Shown in pieces: positions 1-8,457 of a stretch of 64,000 nt of DNA (position 1 is its first letter; every line of letters begins with the position of its first letter). The translations under genes and the position numbers were made by a program. The DNA is from an uncultured Clostridia bacterium (GTDB lineage Bacteria; Bacillota; Clostridia; Christensenellales; CAG-314), in assembly GCA_947623225.1 (NCBI GenBank), contig CANQGO010000001.1:1-64000 (forward strand), given 5' to 3'. The notes under the pieces were generated by a model. That model worked only from the letters and a program-made list of their open reading frames with translations, was not told where the DNA came from and ran no database searches.

Positions 1-48
1 AAACAAGTTGCGAATTCTTTAATATGTAAGTGTGATGTGTGGTGGTAG

Positions 49-918
49 GGTGTTCTAACAGGGTTAAATAGAGGTGCCTTCTATGGCTGTACGAATTTGC
101 AAAGGGTAGTATTCTCTTCAGAGCTGACGGAGATAGACGACAGTGCCTTTGAAGGGTGCACGTCGTTGACGGCATGCGAGGACTTCACCGACAATCTTTT
201 GCGGATAGGCAACCGTGCCTTCTACGGTTGTACCAATTTCCAAGGTTGGTCATATATTCCCAGAACGATAACGGAGATAGGTGACTATGCCTTTTACAAT
301 TGCACAATGTTGGGTTGGCAGTGTGATGAGGGGGTATACCTGCCGGACTGCGTGGTCAAAATAGGTAACGGCGCATTTCAGAATTGCACTTCGTTGAGAA
401 TATTGCTTTGCAACAATTACCAATCGAGCGGCAGACTGACAATAGGTAGCTATGCCTTTGCCGGGTGCACGGAACTCTGGAGAGTAGAGATCGTCAGCGG
501 CGGCGAAAGTACCTCAACGGTCGAGCTGGGCACGCATTGCTTTGAGAACTGCTCCGAGTTGAGTAATTGCTACATTGATGTGTATGGCACCATTCCCCAA
601 TACGCTTTCGCCAACTGTACCAAGCTCGCTTATTTTGAAGATATAAATTGGTATTCCAGAGGTTTTAAGTATGTAACAACTATCGAAAGTTGGGCTTTCC
701 AGAATTGCAAGGTGCTGGGAAACATGGATTTTCTGTCGCTTACAACTATAAAACCAAACGCTTTTGCCGGCTGTGACGAGGTTGAGTTGGATGTCTCCTA
801 TAAAAAGTGGTCGGTAACAAAAGGAGAATATACAACAAACGTAGAAAACAACGGTCCCTATCTGTTCCACAGCGACATCTCGTCTTTTGTAGATTTCACC
901 TGGACTGCAGTGACATAG
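49..918 (+). CDS. BspA-like leucine-rich repeat (LRR_5) protein, 5' end disrupted
   Basis: The frame is a chain of about nine BspA/LRR_5 repeats with the recurring pattern I-G-x-x-A-F-x-x-C-T-x-L, typical of secreted or surface proteins of gut Firmicutes and Trichomonas. The repeat pattern already runs before the first usable start (TTG at 97): codons from about 64 read as half a repeat ending AFYGCTNL. An in-frame TAG at 46-48 closes the frame upstream. There is no signal peptide and no ribosome binding site, so the true N-terminus is lost, either through mutation or through poor sequence at a contig edge. The C-terminus (stop 916-918) looks natural, with a non-repeat tail after the last unit. 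Role in adhesion or surface display is inference from the family. Confidence 0.6.
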   Translation, partial: GVLTGLNRGAFYGCTNLQRVVFSSELTEIDDSAFEGCTSLTACEDFTDNLLRIGNRAFYGCTNFQGWSYIPRTITEIGDYAFYNCTMLGWQCDEGVYLPDCVVKIGNGAFQNCTSLRILLCNNYQSSGRLTIGSYAFAGCTELWRVEIVSGGESTSTVELGTHCFENCSELSNCYIDVYGTIPQYAFANCTKLAYFEDINWYSRGFKYVTTIESWAFQNCKVLGNMDFLSLTTIKPNAFAGCDEVELDVSYKKWSVTKGEYTTNVENNGPYLFHSDISSFVDFTWTAVT

Positions 919-992
919 GGTTTGACGGCTGAGCAATCAGTCTGACATGAGTCGTATCGGGTGCTGACCCGAAAAAAGTTTCGCAAACGCAT

Positions 993-1023
993 GCGCGCCT
1001 CCGATATTATTCGGACGGCGCGC
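993..1023. other. GC-rich inverted repeat between LRR gene and glmS
   Basis: The arms GCGCGCC-TCCGA and TCGGA-C-GGCGCGC flank a 6-nt loop with one bulged C. It lies 75 nt after the LRR stop and about 55 nt before glmS. The following bases are AT-rich but not a proper T-run, so it is a weak terminator candidate for the LRR gene or part of the glmS leader. I could not match the region to the glmS ribozyme core. Confidence 0.45.
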
Positions 1024-1079
1024 AATTAACTATTTTGCCCGGTGCGGCATATACTATTCCGTAACGCAAGGAGATAAAT

Positions 1080-2846
1080 ATGTGCGGAATATTCGGGATG
1101 ATAGGACAAAACGCCGTGAGCAACACGCTTAGAGCATTGAAGTATCTGGAGTATCGCGGCTACGACTCTGCGGGGATAGCGTTGAGACGGAATGACGGTA
1201 TACAGGTATACAAGACGGAAGGTCGCATAGCGGCTTTGGAGCGATTGACGGAGAATGTGCAAGAAGCGAATATGGCGATAGGTCATACGCGCTGGGCAAC
1301 GCACGGCAAAGTGTGTACAGCCAATGCCCACCCATTTCTTTCTGCAGACGGTAAGTTTGCCATCGTGCACAATGGTATCATCGAAAACTACGCCGAATTG
1401 CGCGAGGGGCTCGGCGACGTTTTTTCTTCCGACACAGATAGCGAGACGGTGGCGCACTTGCTGCAACACAACTATCAAGGAAACATGCTGGAAGCAATGC
1501 TGGACACGGCGCACATGCTCAGGGGTTCTTACGCCATAGCCGTGCTGTCGGTGTACGAATGTAAACTGTATGCCGTCAAGCACAAAAGCCCGCTGGTGGT
1601 AGGGGTGTCGGATAGCGGTGTATATCTGTGCTCAGACATACGCTGCGCATCGCATTGGGCGGAGAGTGTAGCGGTCACGCCCGATGATACCGTTGTGGAA
1701 GTGTCTCCGGACGGCGTTCACTTTTACGACATGACGGGAAGCGAAAGGCAGGTGCCGTTCTTCCGCCCCGAGCAAGCGGAGACGGACAGTTCTGGTGGAG
1801 ATCTCATGTACAGAGAGATACTTGAGATACCGGATAGACTGCGTCGCGCCAAAGAGTACTATTTCCGTCAGGGCGGCTTGACTTTGACCGAGAGAGAAGT
1901 AGTCGGACTTCGACGCATCTATCTGATAGGCTGCGGCACCGCCTATCATAGCGGGTTGCAGTCGGCTACCGTTGCACGCAATTGGTTGGATATAGATCTC
2001 CTGCCTGTCATTGCCAGCGAGTTTTTGTACGGACATTACCCTGTGGACGAGGATACTCTGGCTATACTTATCAGCCAGAGCGGCGAGACGGCGGACACTA
2101 TCCGCGCCGCCGAGCGAGTGACTGAGATGGGTGGAATGACATATGCCGTGACCAATACGGACAGTTCGTCGCTGACATTTGCCTGTGCACGCCGCATAAA
2201 TATATGCGCCGGTGCGGAGTACGCCGTTGCCAGTACCAAAGCCTACAATTGTCAATTGCTTACACTGATATTGTTGCTCATGGATATAGGCGTTCTGCGC
2301 GGTACTCTCGACAGATCGGTGTACGATCGTACCGTAGCGGATATGGACGCTCTTCCCCGAGCGATAGAAGAGGTGCTCGCTTTGCGAGACAAGATAGCCG
2401 CTATAGCCACTCGGCTCAAAGACTGTACCGCGGTGTTCTACATAGGTCGCGATGCCGACTATCCAACTGCATGCGAAGGCAGCCTGAAACTTAAAGAGAT
2501 CAGCTATATTCACAGCGAGGCATATCCCGCCGGAGAACTCAAACACGGTACTCTGGCACTTATGGATCCGACTGTTGCGGTCGTGGCTGTATCCTGCGGC
2601 ACTGCCTTGCATGACAAAACGGCTTCTTCCGTCACCGAGGTGCATTCGCGCGGTGCCTGGACGCTGAGTGTGTCCGATCGTACATTTGCAGGAGCGGAAC
2701 CCATTATTCTGCCGGAAATTCATCCGTATCTGTATGGCATAGTGTCGGTGGTGCCTTTGCAACTGCTCGCCTACTATACCGCACGCGCACTGGGCAGAGA
2801 CGTGGATAAGCCCAGACACCTTGCCAAGTCGGTAACGGTGGAATAA
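1080..2846 (+). CDS. glmS: Glutamine-fructose-6-phosphate aminotransferase (isomerizing)
   Basis: It makes glucosamine-6-phosphate from fructose-6-phosphate and glutamine, the entry step to UDP-GlcNAc and peptidoglycan. The 588 residues match the family (about 600). Cys2 directly after Met is the N-terminal glutamine-amidotransferase nucleophile (MCGIFG). GHTRWATHG and the VHNGIIENY stretch line the glutaminase site. Two SIS sugar-isomerase domains follow, with CGTAYH, SQSGETADT and the EGSLKLKEISY stretch, and the C-terminus ends in the family signature KPRHLAKSVTVE. The start has an AAGGAG ribosome binding site 7 nt upstream (1067-1072). It stands alone; a candidate small RNA with its own promoter follows. 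Confidence 0.97.
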   Translation: MCGIFGMIGQNAVSNTLRALKYLEYRGYDSAGIALRRNDGIQVYKTEGRIAALERLTENVQEANMAIGHTRWATHGKVCTANAHPFLSADGKFAIVHNGIIENYAELREGLGDVFSSDTDSETVAHLLQHNYQGNMLEAMLDTAHMLRGSYAIAVLSVYECKLYAVKHKSPLVVGVSDSGVYLCSDIRCASHWAESVAVTPDDTVVEVSPDGVHFYDMTGSERQVPFFRPEQAETDSSGGDLMYREILEIPDRLRRAKEYYFRQGGLTLTEREVVGLRRIYLIGCGTAYHSGLQSATVARNWLDIDLLPVIASEFLYGHYPVDEDTLAILISQSGETADTIRAAERVTEMGGMTYAVTNTDSSSLTFACARRINICAGAEYAVASTKAYNCQLLTLILLLMDIGVLRGTLDRSVYDRTVADMDALPRAIEEVLALRDKIAAIATRLKDCTAVFYIGRDADYPTACEGSLKLKEISYIHSEAYPAGELKHGTLALMDPTVAVVAVSCGTALHDKTASSVTEVHSRGAWTLSVSDRTFAGAEPIILPEIHPYLYGIVSVVPLQLLAYYTARALGRDVDKPRHLAKSVTVE

Positions 2847-2866
2847 TATTTACTTTCGTAAAACAA

Positions 2867-2895
2867 TTGACAAATAATGACAAGTGTAATATTAT
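2867..2895 (+). promoter_or_regulatory. Sigma-A promoter of candidate small RNA
   Basis: TTGACA (2867-2872), 17 bp, TATTAT (2890-2895). It starts just after glmS but has no convincing ORF behind it before the terminator at 3060. Confidence 0.6.
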
Positions 2896-2901
2896 ATTAA
2901 C

Positions 2902-3089
2902 GTAAAGTAACGAGTAGGCACTCTGCATTGAGGTAATGGATATAAGGTCGAGAGATGAAACACAAACTCAATTTTACCGAAACATACAGTACCTTTCTGC
3001 AATCGTCAATTTTGACGGATTTTTGTGCGCATATTCGTTTCCATATTTTGTGATGCATGCAAGCGGCCCATTACGGGACGCTTGTTTTT
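2902..3089 (+). ncRNA. Candidate small RNA of about 190 nt downstream of glmS
   Basis: The stretch is bracketed by a near-consensus promoter (start expected near 2902) and a clear intrinsic terminator (3060-3089). The only ORF (ATG near 2937, about 55 codons) has a badly placed ribosome binding site and runs through the terminator, so a non-coding transcript is more likely. GTAATGG near 2934 can pair with CCATTAC near 3067, and CGTCA-ATTT-TGACG near 3005 forms a small hairpin. The length would suit 6S RNA, but I see no confirming signature and do not assign a family. Confidence 0.35.
3060..3089 (+). terminator. Intrinsic terminator
   Basis: CAAGCG (3060-3065) and CGCTTG (3079-3084) form a stem around GCCCATTACGGGA, in which CCC/GGG can also pair; it is followed by TTTTTA. 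It ends the small-RNA region before the next promoter. Confidence 0.7.
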
Positions 3090-3206
3090 ATATATGCTGA
3101 CAATATGACAGATATATGTCCTATATATGTTTCAAATATGGTCGGATAGTGCGCATGAGATATATGTAAATGTATTTTACGGTCATGAAAATACAAAAAA
3201 TGGGTA

Positions 3207-3235
3207 TTGACTTGACCCACCTGCAATGGTATAAT
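3207..3235 (+). promoter_or_regulatory. Promoter of the ABC importer/lipoprotein operon
   Basis: TTGACT (3207-3212), 17 bp, TATAAT (3230-3235), about 70 bp before the first gene. No other strong promoter was seen until the terminator at 15921, so this may drive the whole 12.6-kb operon. Confidence 0.75.
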
Positions 3236-3304
3236 ATTTTGTGCGATAGTATGTTTTGCGATTTTGTTTATTATCTGTCGAATAACTGATTTTCGGAGGA
3301 ACAC

Positions 3305-3580
3305 ATGCTAACACTGACAGCGAAATTGAATGAACTCCCCTTAACGGACATAATTCTGTTTATCGTGCTGGCGGCGATCATAGTTATAGCGATAGCTATA
3401 TACTTCCTGATCCCCGTATTCAACAAGAAACAATACCAAGAGCAACGCGACAATCTGCGCAAACGCGAAGCGGCATTCCACTCCAATAGGGGTGAGACTG
3501 TCGCGCCTGCCGAGCAGCCTGCTGCGCCGACCGAAGAGCACATAGAGCCGCAAGAAGGCACGGAGACGGAAGAAAAGTAA
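3305..3580 (+). CDS. Small single-pass membrane protein
   Basis: The 91 residues hold one strong membrane helix (about residues 15-38, rich in I, A and V) followed by a charged, coiled-coil-prone cytoplasmic tail rich in Q, E, R and K and a Pro/Glu-rich end. A CGGAGG ribosome binding site precedes the ATG. It is the first gene of the importer operon and lies 6 nt before the next gene. No family was recognised; its position suggests a helper or scaffold for the following membrane proteins. Confidence 0.75.
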   Translation: MLTLTAKLNELPLTDIILFIVLAAIIVIAIAIYFLIPVFNKKQYQEQRDNLRKREAAFHSNRGETVAPAEQPAAPTEEHIEPQEGTETEEK

Positions 3581-3586
3581 CCGATT

Positions 3587-5005
3587 ATGAAGAGAGGTAG
3601 ATTATTTGCGAAAATAATTTATTATGCCTTTACTTTTCTGTTCGGTATAGTGCTCGCGATAGGATTGCCTTCCTATTATGCCACATTCGATGTGCCCACG
3701 CGCTATATAGGCGAATGTATGCAGCAGGGCAGATTCCTCGAGGCTATGGCTATTACGGCTCCATGCTTCGATACGGACGCTTGTATTTTCCACGACGGCG
3801 ACGACTTCGCTGTCAGGATATACGAGGGCGTGGTGAATCTGGACAAGAAAGCGAACGAGGAAGACGACCAGTCTCCCACCGTGACGCTCCTGTACAAGAG
3901 TTTCATCGGCTATGTGTACGCTCCCGCATACGAGACCTTTTCGCAGGGCGACAATCGTACCGCAGTACAGGTGACGCAGGTAGACGGCATAGTACGGACG
4001 ATCCCGTTGCCCGATTACGACAGCGATGGGAATGGCACCTTCGACGGGATATCCACCGTCACTCAGAACGGCTATATAGTGCTGGATCTGAATACGGACA
4101 AGGTGTCCTCGATAGATCGTATGGCACTCATAGACTGCAACGGTGCCGTCTATTGGGAGTCCGAGCCGGATCTGGGACTGCGTTTCGATGACGAGTTCTT
4201 CTCCTGTTTTGCGGAGATAGATGAGTACAACAACCTCGTGCGCGCATATCCCACGCAGACGGACAAGACGTCTGTGGAGAGCAGTATGAAGACGCTCTTC
4301 GATACCTTCCGCTCCCGCGTATTGGCACATGAAGGCTACTATTTCGCTAATGACTCCGAGTTGTACGTCTCCGTACAGCGCGAGGTGCGCAAGGCGGCGG
4401 ACAAAAAGGCTGTACCCATCATCATAGTGTACTTCGTGGGTATTTACATAGTCGGCGACTTCCTGCTGGGCAATTTCTACATAGTCAAGTTCTTCCGTTG
4501 GTTCCTCTTCAAGGTGTGCAAAATCCCGCACAAGGAGAAAAAGGGTCCCAAGAAGGAAGAAGTGTTCGGTCACGACTATTACAGCATGGTGACGGTCAGC
4601 CTGGACGTCTCTCAAGTGCCCGAGTTCAACGGCAGTGTGGAGATCAGGTATACCAATACCGACTCCGAAGCGAGATTTATTCTGCTGAAGGCGGACAACT
4701 ATACCGCCACTCAGCGCATCAAGGCGGGCGTGTATGTAAACCCGTATATAGACATCAACAGAGCCTACGCTCCCATAGATCTGCCGGACAACCTCGAGGT
4801 CGAGGGCTACCGCGTGGACAAGATCGTAACTATCACCCGAGTCGCCAGACCCGAGCAAGAATTAGACGATGCGGAGCAAAGCGAGCAAGTAAGCCGTGAG
4901 TGCGATGACGCTCCGACACAGCAACAGGCGTCCGACGAGGCGCATACGGATCCCGCCGTACAGGCAGAGGAGCAGACGGCGGATCCGGATCAAAGCGAAA
5001 AATAA
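3587..5005 (+). CDS. Membrane protein of unknown function in ABC importer operon
   Basis: The 472-residue protein has an N-terminal membrane helix (about 9-30), a long extracytoplasmic region (about 31-265) and a second helix pair near 270-300. A cytoplasmic domain follows, with a Lys-rich segment and a beta-rich part (about 325-425), then an acidic Glu/Gln/Asp/Ala tail of low complexity. The gene sits between the small membrane protein and the importer ATPase (22 nt gap to that start), so a role with the transporter is likely but unproven. I do not recognise the family. Confidence 0.75.
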   Translation: MKRGRLFAKIIYYAFTFLFGIVLAIGLPSYYATFDVPTRYIGECMQQGRFLEAMAITAPCFDTDACIFHDGDDFAVRIYEGVVNLDKKANEEDDQSPTVTLLYKSFIGYVYAPAYETFSQGDNRTAVQVTQVDGIVRTIPLPDYDSDGNGTFDGISTVTQNGYIVLDLNTDKVSSIDRMALIDCNGAVYWESEPDLGLRFDDEFFSCFAEIDEYNNLVRAYPTQTDKTSVESSMKTLFDTFRSRVLAHEGYYFANDSELYVSVQREVRKAADKKAVPIIIVYFVGIYIVGDFLLGNFYIVKFFRWFLFKVCKIPHKEKKGPKKEEVFGHDYYSMVTVSLDVSQVPEFNGSVEIRYTNTDSEARFILLKADNYTATQRIKAGVYVNPYIDINRAYAPIDLPDNLEVEGYRVDKIVTITRVARPEQELDDAEQSEQVSRECDDAPTQQQASDEAHTDPAVQAEEQTADPDQSEK

Positions 5006-5027
5006 AAAAGCGAGAGGTAGTACGCTT

Positions 5028-6101
5028 ATGAGAATATCTATTCAACACCTGACCAAGATTTTCCCCAGTCGCACGAAGGGCGGGGCAGCGGTGCACGCCG
5101 TAGAGGATATGTGCATCGAGATTCCATCCGGCAAGCTTGTCGGATTGCTGGGACCCTCCGGTTGCGGAAAATCGACCACTCTGTTCATGCTGAGCGGTCT
5201 CGAGAGTCCGTCGTCCGGCAAGATTTTGTTCGACGATCAGGACGTAACCACGCTTGCGGCAGAGAAGCGCGGCATAGGGCTGGTATTCCAGAACTACGCA
5301 CTGTATCCCCATATGACGGTGGAGCAAAATATCCGCTTCCCGTTGGACAACATGCGTATCAAGAAGGAAGAAGGCAACGCCCGTGCGCTCGACGCAGCAC
5401 GTCTGGTCCAGATAGAGGACCTGATGGCGCGCAAGCCTAACGAACTGTCCGGCGGCCAGCAACAGCGCGTGGCTATAGCCCGCGCATTGGTCAAGATGCC
5501 CAATGTGTTGCTGCTGGACGAGCCTCTGTCCAACCTCGACGCCCGTCTGAGACTGCAGACGCGTGAAGAGATCAAGCGCATCCAGCGCGAGACGGGTATC
5601 ACGACGGTATTCGTCACCCACGACCAGGAAGAGGCTATGAGTATCTGCGATATCATGGTCGTCATGAAGCTGGGCGTAGTCCAGCAGATAGGCGAGCCGC
5701 AGAGTATCTACGACGATCCGAATAACCTCTTCGTCGCCAACTTCCTCGGTACTCCCCCCATCAATATCTTCAAGGGCCGTATCGAAGGCGGCAGAGTGTA
5801 CATAGGCGGCGAAGTGGTGGCACAGACTAACTATGACGACCGCGAAGTTTATGTCGGTATCCGCCCCGAGGGCTTCATCTATGACGCCGAGGGCGCACTG
5901 ACCCTGCCTGTGGACCATATAGAGGTCATGGGCAGAGACAAGTCCGTCGTCGCTACTCACGAAAGCTCCACCAAGCCCACCGTCCGCTGCATCATCGACA
6001 GCGATGTCATGTTGCCCGCAGGTGCTACGGAGCTGAAGTTCAATATCAAACCCTACAAACTATTCCTGTTTGACGCAGAGACGGAAGAGAGGTTGAGATA
6101 A
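5028..6101 (+). CDS. ABC transporter ATP-binding protein, MsmK/UgpC-like sugar importer type
   Basis: This is the energy-coupling ATPase of the CUT1-type importer encoded next to it. Of the 357 residues, Walker A is GPSGCGKST (about 40), the Q-loop follows in FQNYALYPHM, the signature is LSGGQQQRVAIARAL, Walker B is LLLDEPLSNLDA, and the switch His is in FVTHDQEEA. A C-terminal TOBE/MalK-like regulatory region contains VGIRPEGF. ATG 5028 is preferred over longer in-frame starts because GAGAGGT lies just before it and the homologous region begins here. Its stop overlaps the permease start by one base (TAATG at 6099-6103), pointing to translational coupling. MsmK-type ATPases can serve several sugar transporters. 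Confidence 0.93.
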   Translation: MRISIQHLTKIFPSRTKGGAAVHAVEDMCIEIPSGKLVGLLGPSGCGKSTTLFMLSGLESPSSGKILFDDQDVTTLAAEKRGIGLVFQNYALYPHMTVEQNIRFPLDNMRIKKEEGNARALDAARLVQIEDLMARKPNELSGGQQQRVAIARALVKMPNVLLLDEPLSNLDARLRLQTREEIKRIQRETGITTVFVTHDQEEAMSICDIMVVMKLGVVQQIGEPQSIYDDPNNLFVANFLGTPPINIFKGRIEGGRVYIGGEVVAQTNYDDREVYVGIRPEGFIYDAEGALTLPVDHIEVMGRDKSVVATHESSTKPTVRCIIDSDVMLPAGATELKFNIKPYKLFLFDAETEERLR

Positions 6102-7276
6102 TGGCAAATAAAAAGGACGTCGGTCCCTCCACGCCCAAAAGGCACAACAGGTTCGTCCGGTATTGGATTAACCTTGGTGCGCGTATCAAGGGTTGGTTCG
6201 TGGACAAATGGACCGCTATCAAGGATTTCTTCGGCGGTTTCCGCAATAGGAACCCCAAGCAGGTAGAGGCGGACTTGGTCCTCAATGACGGTCCGCAGCT
6301 CACACGCGGCGAGAAGTTCCGCCGCGGCATGAAGGCACAGAGCGGTTGGCTCTTCGTGGCTCCGGCACTCATACTCATGCTGGTATTCACATTCTGGCCC
6401 ATCCTCGCCGCCTTCATCAATGCTTTCAAGCAAAACTACAACAGCCTGTCCGGCACCTACGAGGGCATCGGCTTCGAGAACTTCGTCCGCGTCATTCGCG
6501 GCGATACCGGCACCGGCGGCGCGAGTTTCAACCAATGCTTGGTGAATACTTTGCTTTTCACCATCATTTCCGTGCCTTTGAGCACTCTGCTCGCACTCAT
6601 CATCTCCGTCGCGCTCAATTCCATCAAGGCATTGCAGAAGGCTTACCAGACCATACTGTTCCTGCCCTACCTCACCAACTCCCTTGCTATGGGCGCGGTG
6701 TTCGCGACATTCTTCACCATCATCGGTACTGAGAAAAATATCGAAACGGTCGGCTTGGTCAATAACGTCCTTCAGGGTCTCGGTCTGGCTCCGGTGGAGT
6801 GGATCAAGGCAAGCAGCCCCGTGTGGAATCTCGGTGCTATCAAGATCCCCTGGGCAAAATACATAGTCGTGATAGTGTACGAGGTCTGGTCGGGACTTCC
6901 CTTCAAGATCCTGATACTCTTCAGTGCTATGCAGTCTATCAACAAGCAATACTACGACGCAGCGAAGGTCGACGGTGCCAGCCGCAATACCATTCTGTGG
7001 CGTATCACCGCCCCGATGGTGTCTCCGCAGATCAGCTACCTGCTCGTCACCGGTATCATGGGCGGTATGAAACAATACACCGCCATCGTGGGTATTTTCG
7101 GCGAACAGATGGGTACCAACTACGATATGGGTACCGTCGTCGGCTATATCTACCGCTACGTTGACAACGGCCAATACGGCTACGCCTTCGCAGGGTCGAT
7201 ACTGCTCTTCCTGATAATCATGGTGATCACCTGGATCAACAACAAGGTTACCAAGAAGCACACTACATATAGATAA
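6101..7276 (+). CDS. ABC sugar-type permease, MalF/UgpA-like
   Basis: The 391-residue inner-membrane permease has a basic N-terminal extension of about 75 residues and then six predicted helices starting with SGWLFVAPALILML. The coupling (EAA) loop is AAKVDGASRNTILWRITAPM, typical of carbohydrate uptake CUT1 permeases. It pairs with the following MalG-like subunit and is translationally coupled to the ATPase. The substrate cannot be read from the permease alone; the neighbours suggest a complex sugar or a nucleic-acid-derived compound. Confidence 0.92.
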   Translation: MANKKDVGPSTPKRHNRFVRYWINLGARIKGWFVDKWTAIKDFFGGFRNRNPKQVEADLVLNDGPQLTRGEKFRRGMKAQSGWLFVAPALILMLVFTFWPILAAFINAFKQNYNSLSGTYEGIGFENFVRVIRGDTGTGGASFNQCLVNTLLFTIISVPLSTLLALIISVALNSIKALQKAYQTILFLPYLTNSLAMGAVFATFFTIIGTEKNIETVGLVNNVLQGLGLAPVEWIKASSPVWNLGAIKIPWAKYIVVIVYEVWSGLPFKILILFSAMQSINKQYYDAAKVDGASRNTILWRITAPMVSPQISYLLVTGIMGGMKQYTAIVGIFGEQMGTNYDMGTVVGYIYRYVDNGQYGYAFAGSILLFLIIMVITWINNKVTKKHTTYR

Positions 7277-7289
7277 GGGGGTACAGAAT

Positions 7290-8387
7290 ATGCAAGAATT
7301 ACTTCTTCTCAGTTCCAAAGCCGTAGGTTGGCTCGTTGCCCTCTTGATCATCGTCATTCTCGTAGAAGTGGGCCTGATCGTCTGGCTCATCCTGCGCCGC
7401 CGCGCCCAGCGCAATGCTAAGTCCGCCGCTTCCGTCATAGGCAAGTGGGACCTGTCCGCAGGCGACGAGGGCTTCGACGTGGAAAAGGTCCAGCGTCGTG
7501 AGCGCACCAAGACCGTCATCAAGGATATCTTTGTGTACGTGTTCCTGACGGCTTGCGCAGTGCTGGCTTTCCTTCCCTTCTATTGGATGATCATGTCCTC
7601 GTTCAAAAACGAAGACGAATACCGCCAGTCCGTGCCCACTTTCTGGCCTACTCAGGGCTTTATGTGGCGCAACTACTCATCCGTGCTCGCTCAGGCAGAC
7701 AGCAACGGTGCGTCCTTCTGGCAGATACTTATCAATACCCTCGTTGTCGGTATACTCTCCACGTCCATAGGCGTCATCATCACCGTAGTCACGGCGTACG
7801 CTCTCGCCCGTATGGATTTCAAGGGCAAAAACGCACTCTTCGCTATCATGCTGGCTACCATGATGATCCCCGGCGAACTGTATACCATCAGCAACTACCT
7901 GACCGTGCTCAAGCTGAACTGGGAAAATACCTTCACGGTCATGATCATCCCCTTCCTCGTGAGCGTGTACTACATATATCTGCTCAGAAACAACTTCATG
8001 CAGATCCCCAACTCGCTCTATCAGGCAGCAAAGGTAGACGGACTGAGCGACTTCGGCTACCTTATCAAGGTCATGGTGCCGCTGACCGCACCTACCCTTA
8101 TCAGTATCACCCTGCTCAAGTTCATCGGCACTTGGAACAGTTACATATGGCCGCGCCTGGTCAATACTACCAACTGGCAGATGATCACCAACTGGGTGAC
8201 GCGCGGCTTCTCGGACAAGGTCGAGCCTTACCTCTATCCCGCAGGCAGCCAGTGGTACAAGGGCGAGTCCCTCAATACCCTCAAGATGGCAGCCGTCTGT
8301 ATGGTCAGTATGCCCTTGTTCGTACTGTTCATCTTCTGCCGCAAGTATATCATGCGCGGCGTGTCCAAGAGCGGTACCAAGGGCTGA
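7290..8387 (+). CDS. ABC sugar-type permease, MalG/UgpE-like
   Basis: It is the second permease half (365 residues). An extra N-terminal membrane helix (about residues 12-34) and a charged linker precede the canonical MalG fold, which starts near residue 75 and contains the LPFYWMIMSSFK motif typical of this subunit. The EAA loop is AAKVDGLSDFGYLIKVMVPL. The N-terminal extra helix is unusual for MalG proteins. A GGGGG ribosome binding site lies 13 nt after the MalF-like stop. It acts with the ATPase at 5028 and the binding protein at 8458. Confidence 0.92.
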   Translation: MQELLLLSSKAVGWLVALLIIVILVEVGLIVWLILRRRAQRNAKSAASVIGKWDLSAGDEGFDVEKVQRRERTKTVIKDIFVYVFLTACAVLAFLPFYWMIMSSFKNEDEYRQSVPTFWPTQGFMWRNYSSVLAQADSNGASFWQILINTLVVGILSTSIGVIITVVTAYALARMDFKGKNALFAIMLATMMIPGELYTISNYLTVLKLNWENTFTVMIIPFLVSVYYIYLLRNNFMQIPNSLYQAAKVDGLSDFGYLIKVMVPLTAPTLISITLLKFIGTWNSYIWPRLVNTTNWQMITNWVTRGFSDKVEPYLYPAGSQWYKGESLNTLKMAAVCMVSMPLFVLFIFCRKYIMRGVSKSGTKG

Positions 8388-8457
8388 GCACACAGTCGCC
8401 TATTCATTTCAGGCTTTTCCCCGCAAGGGTGAAGTAAATAAAAATAAGGAGAACACT

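Noticed and set aside
918-1079. glmS ribozyme before glmS
   Set aside because: Only 161 nt are available and the conserved core and cleavage-site sequence were not found.
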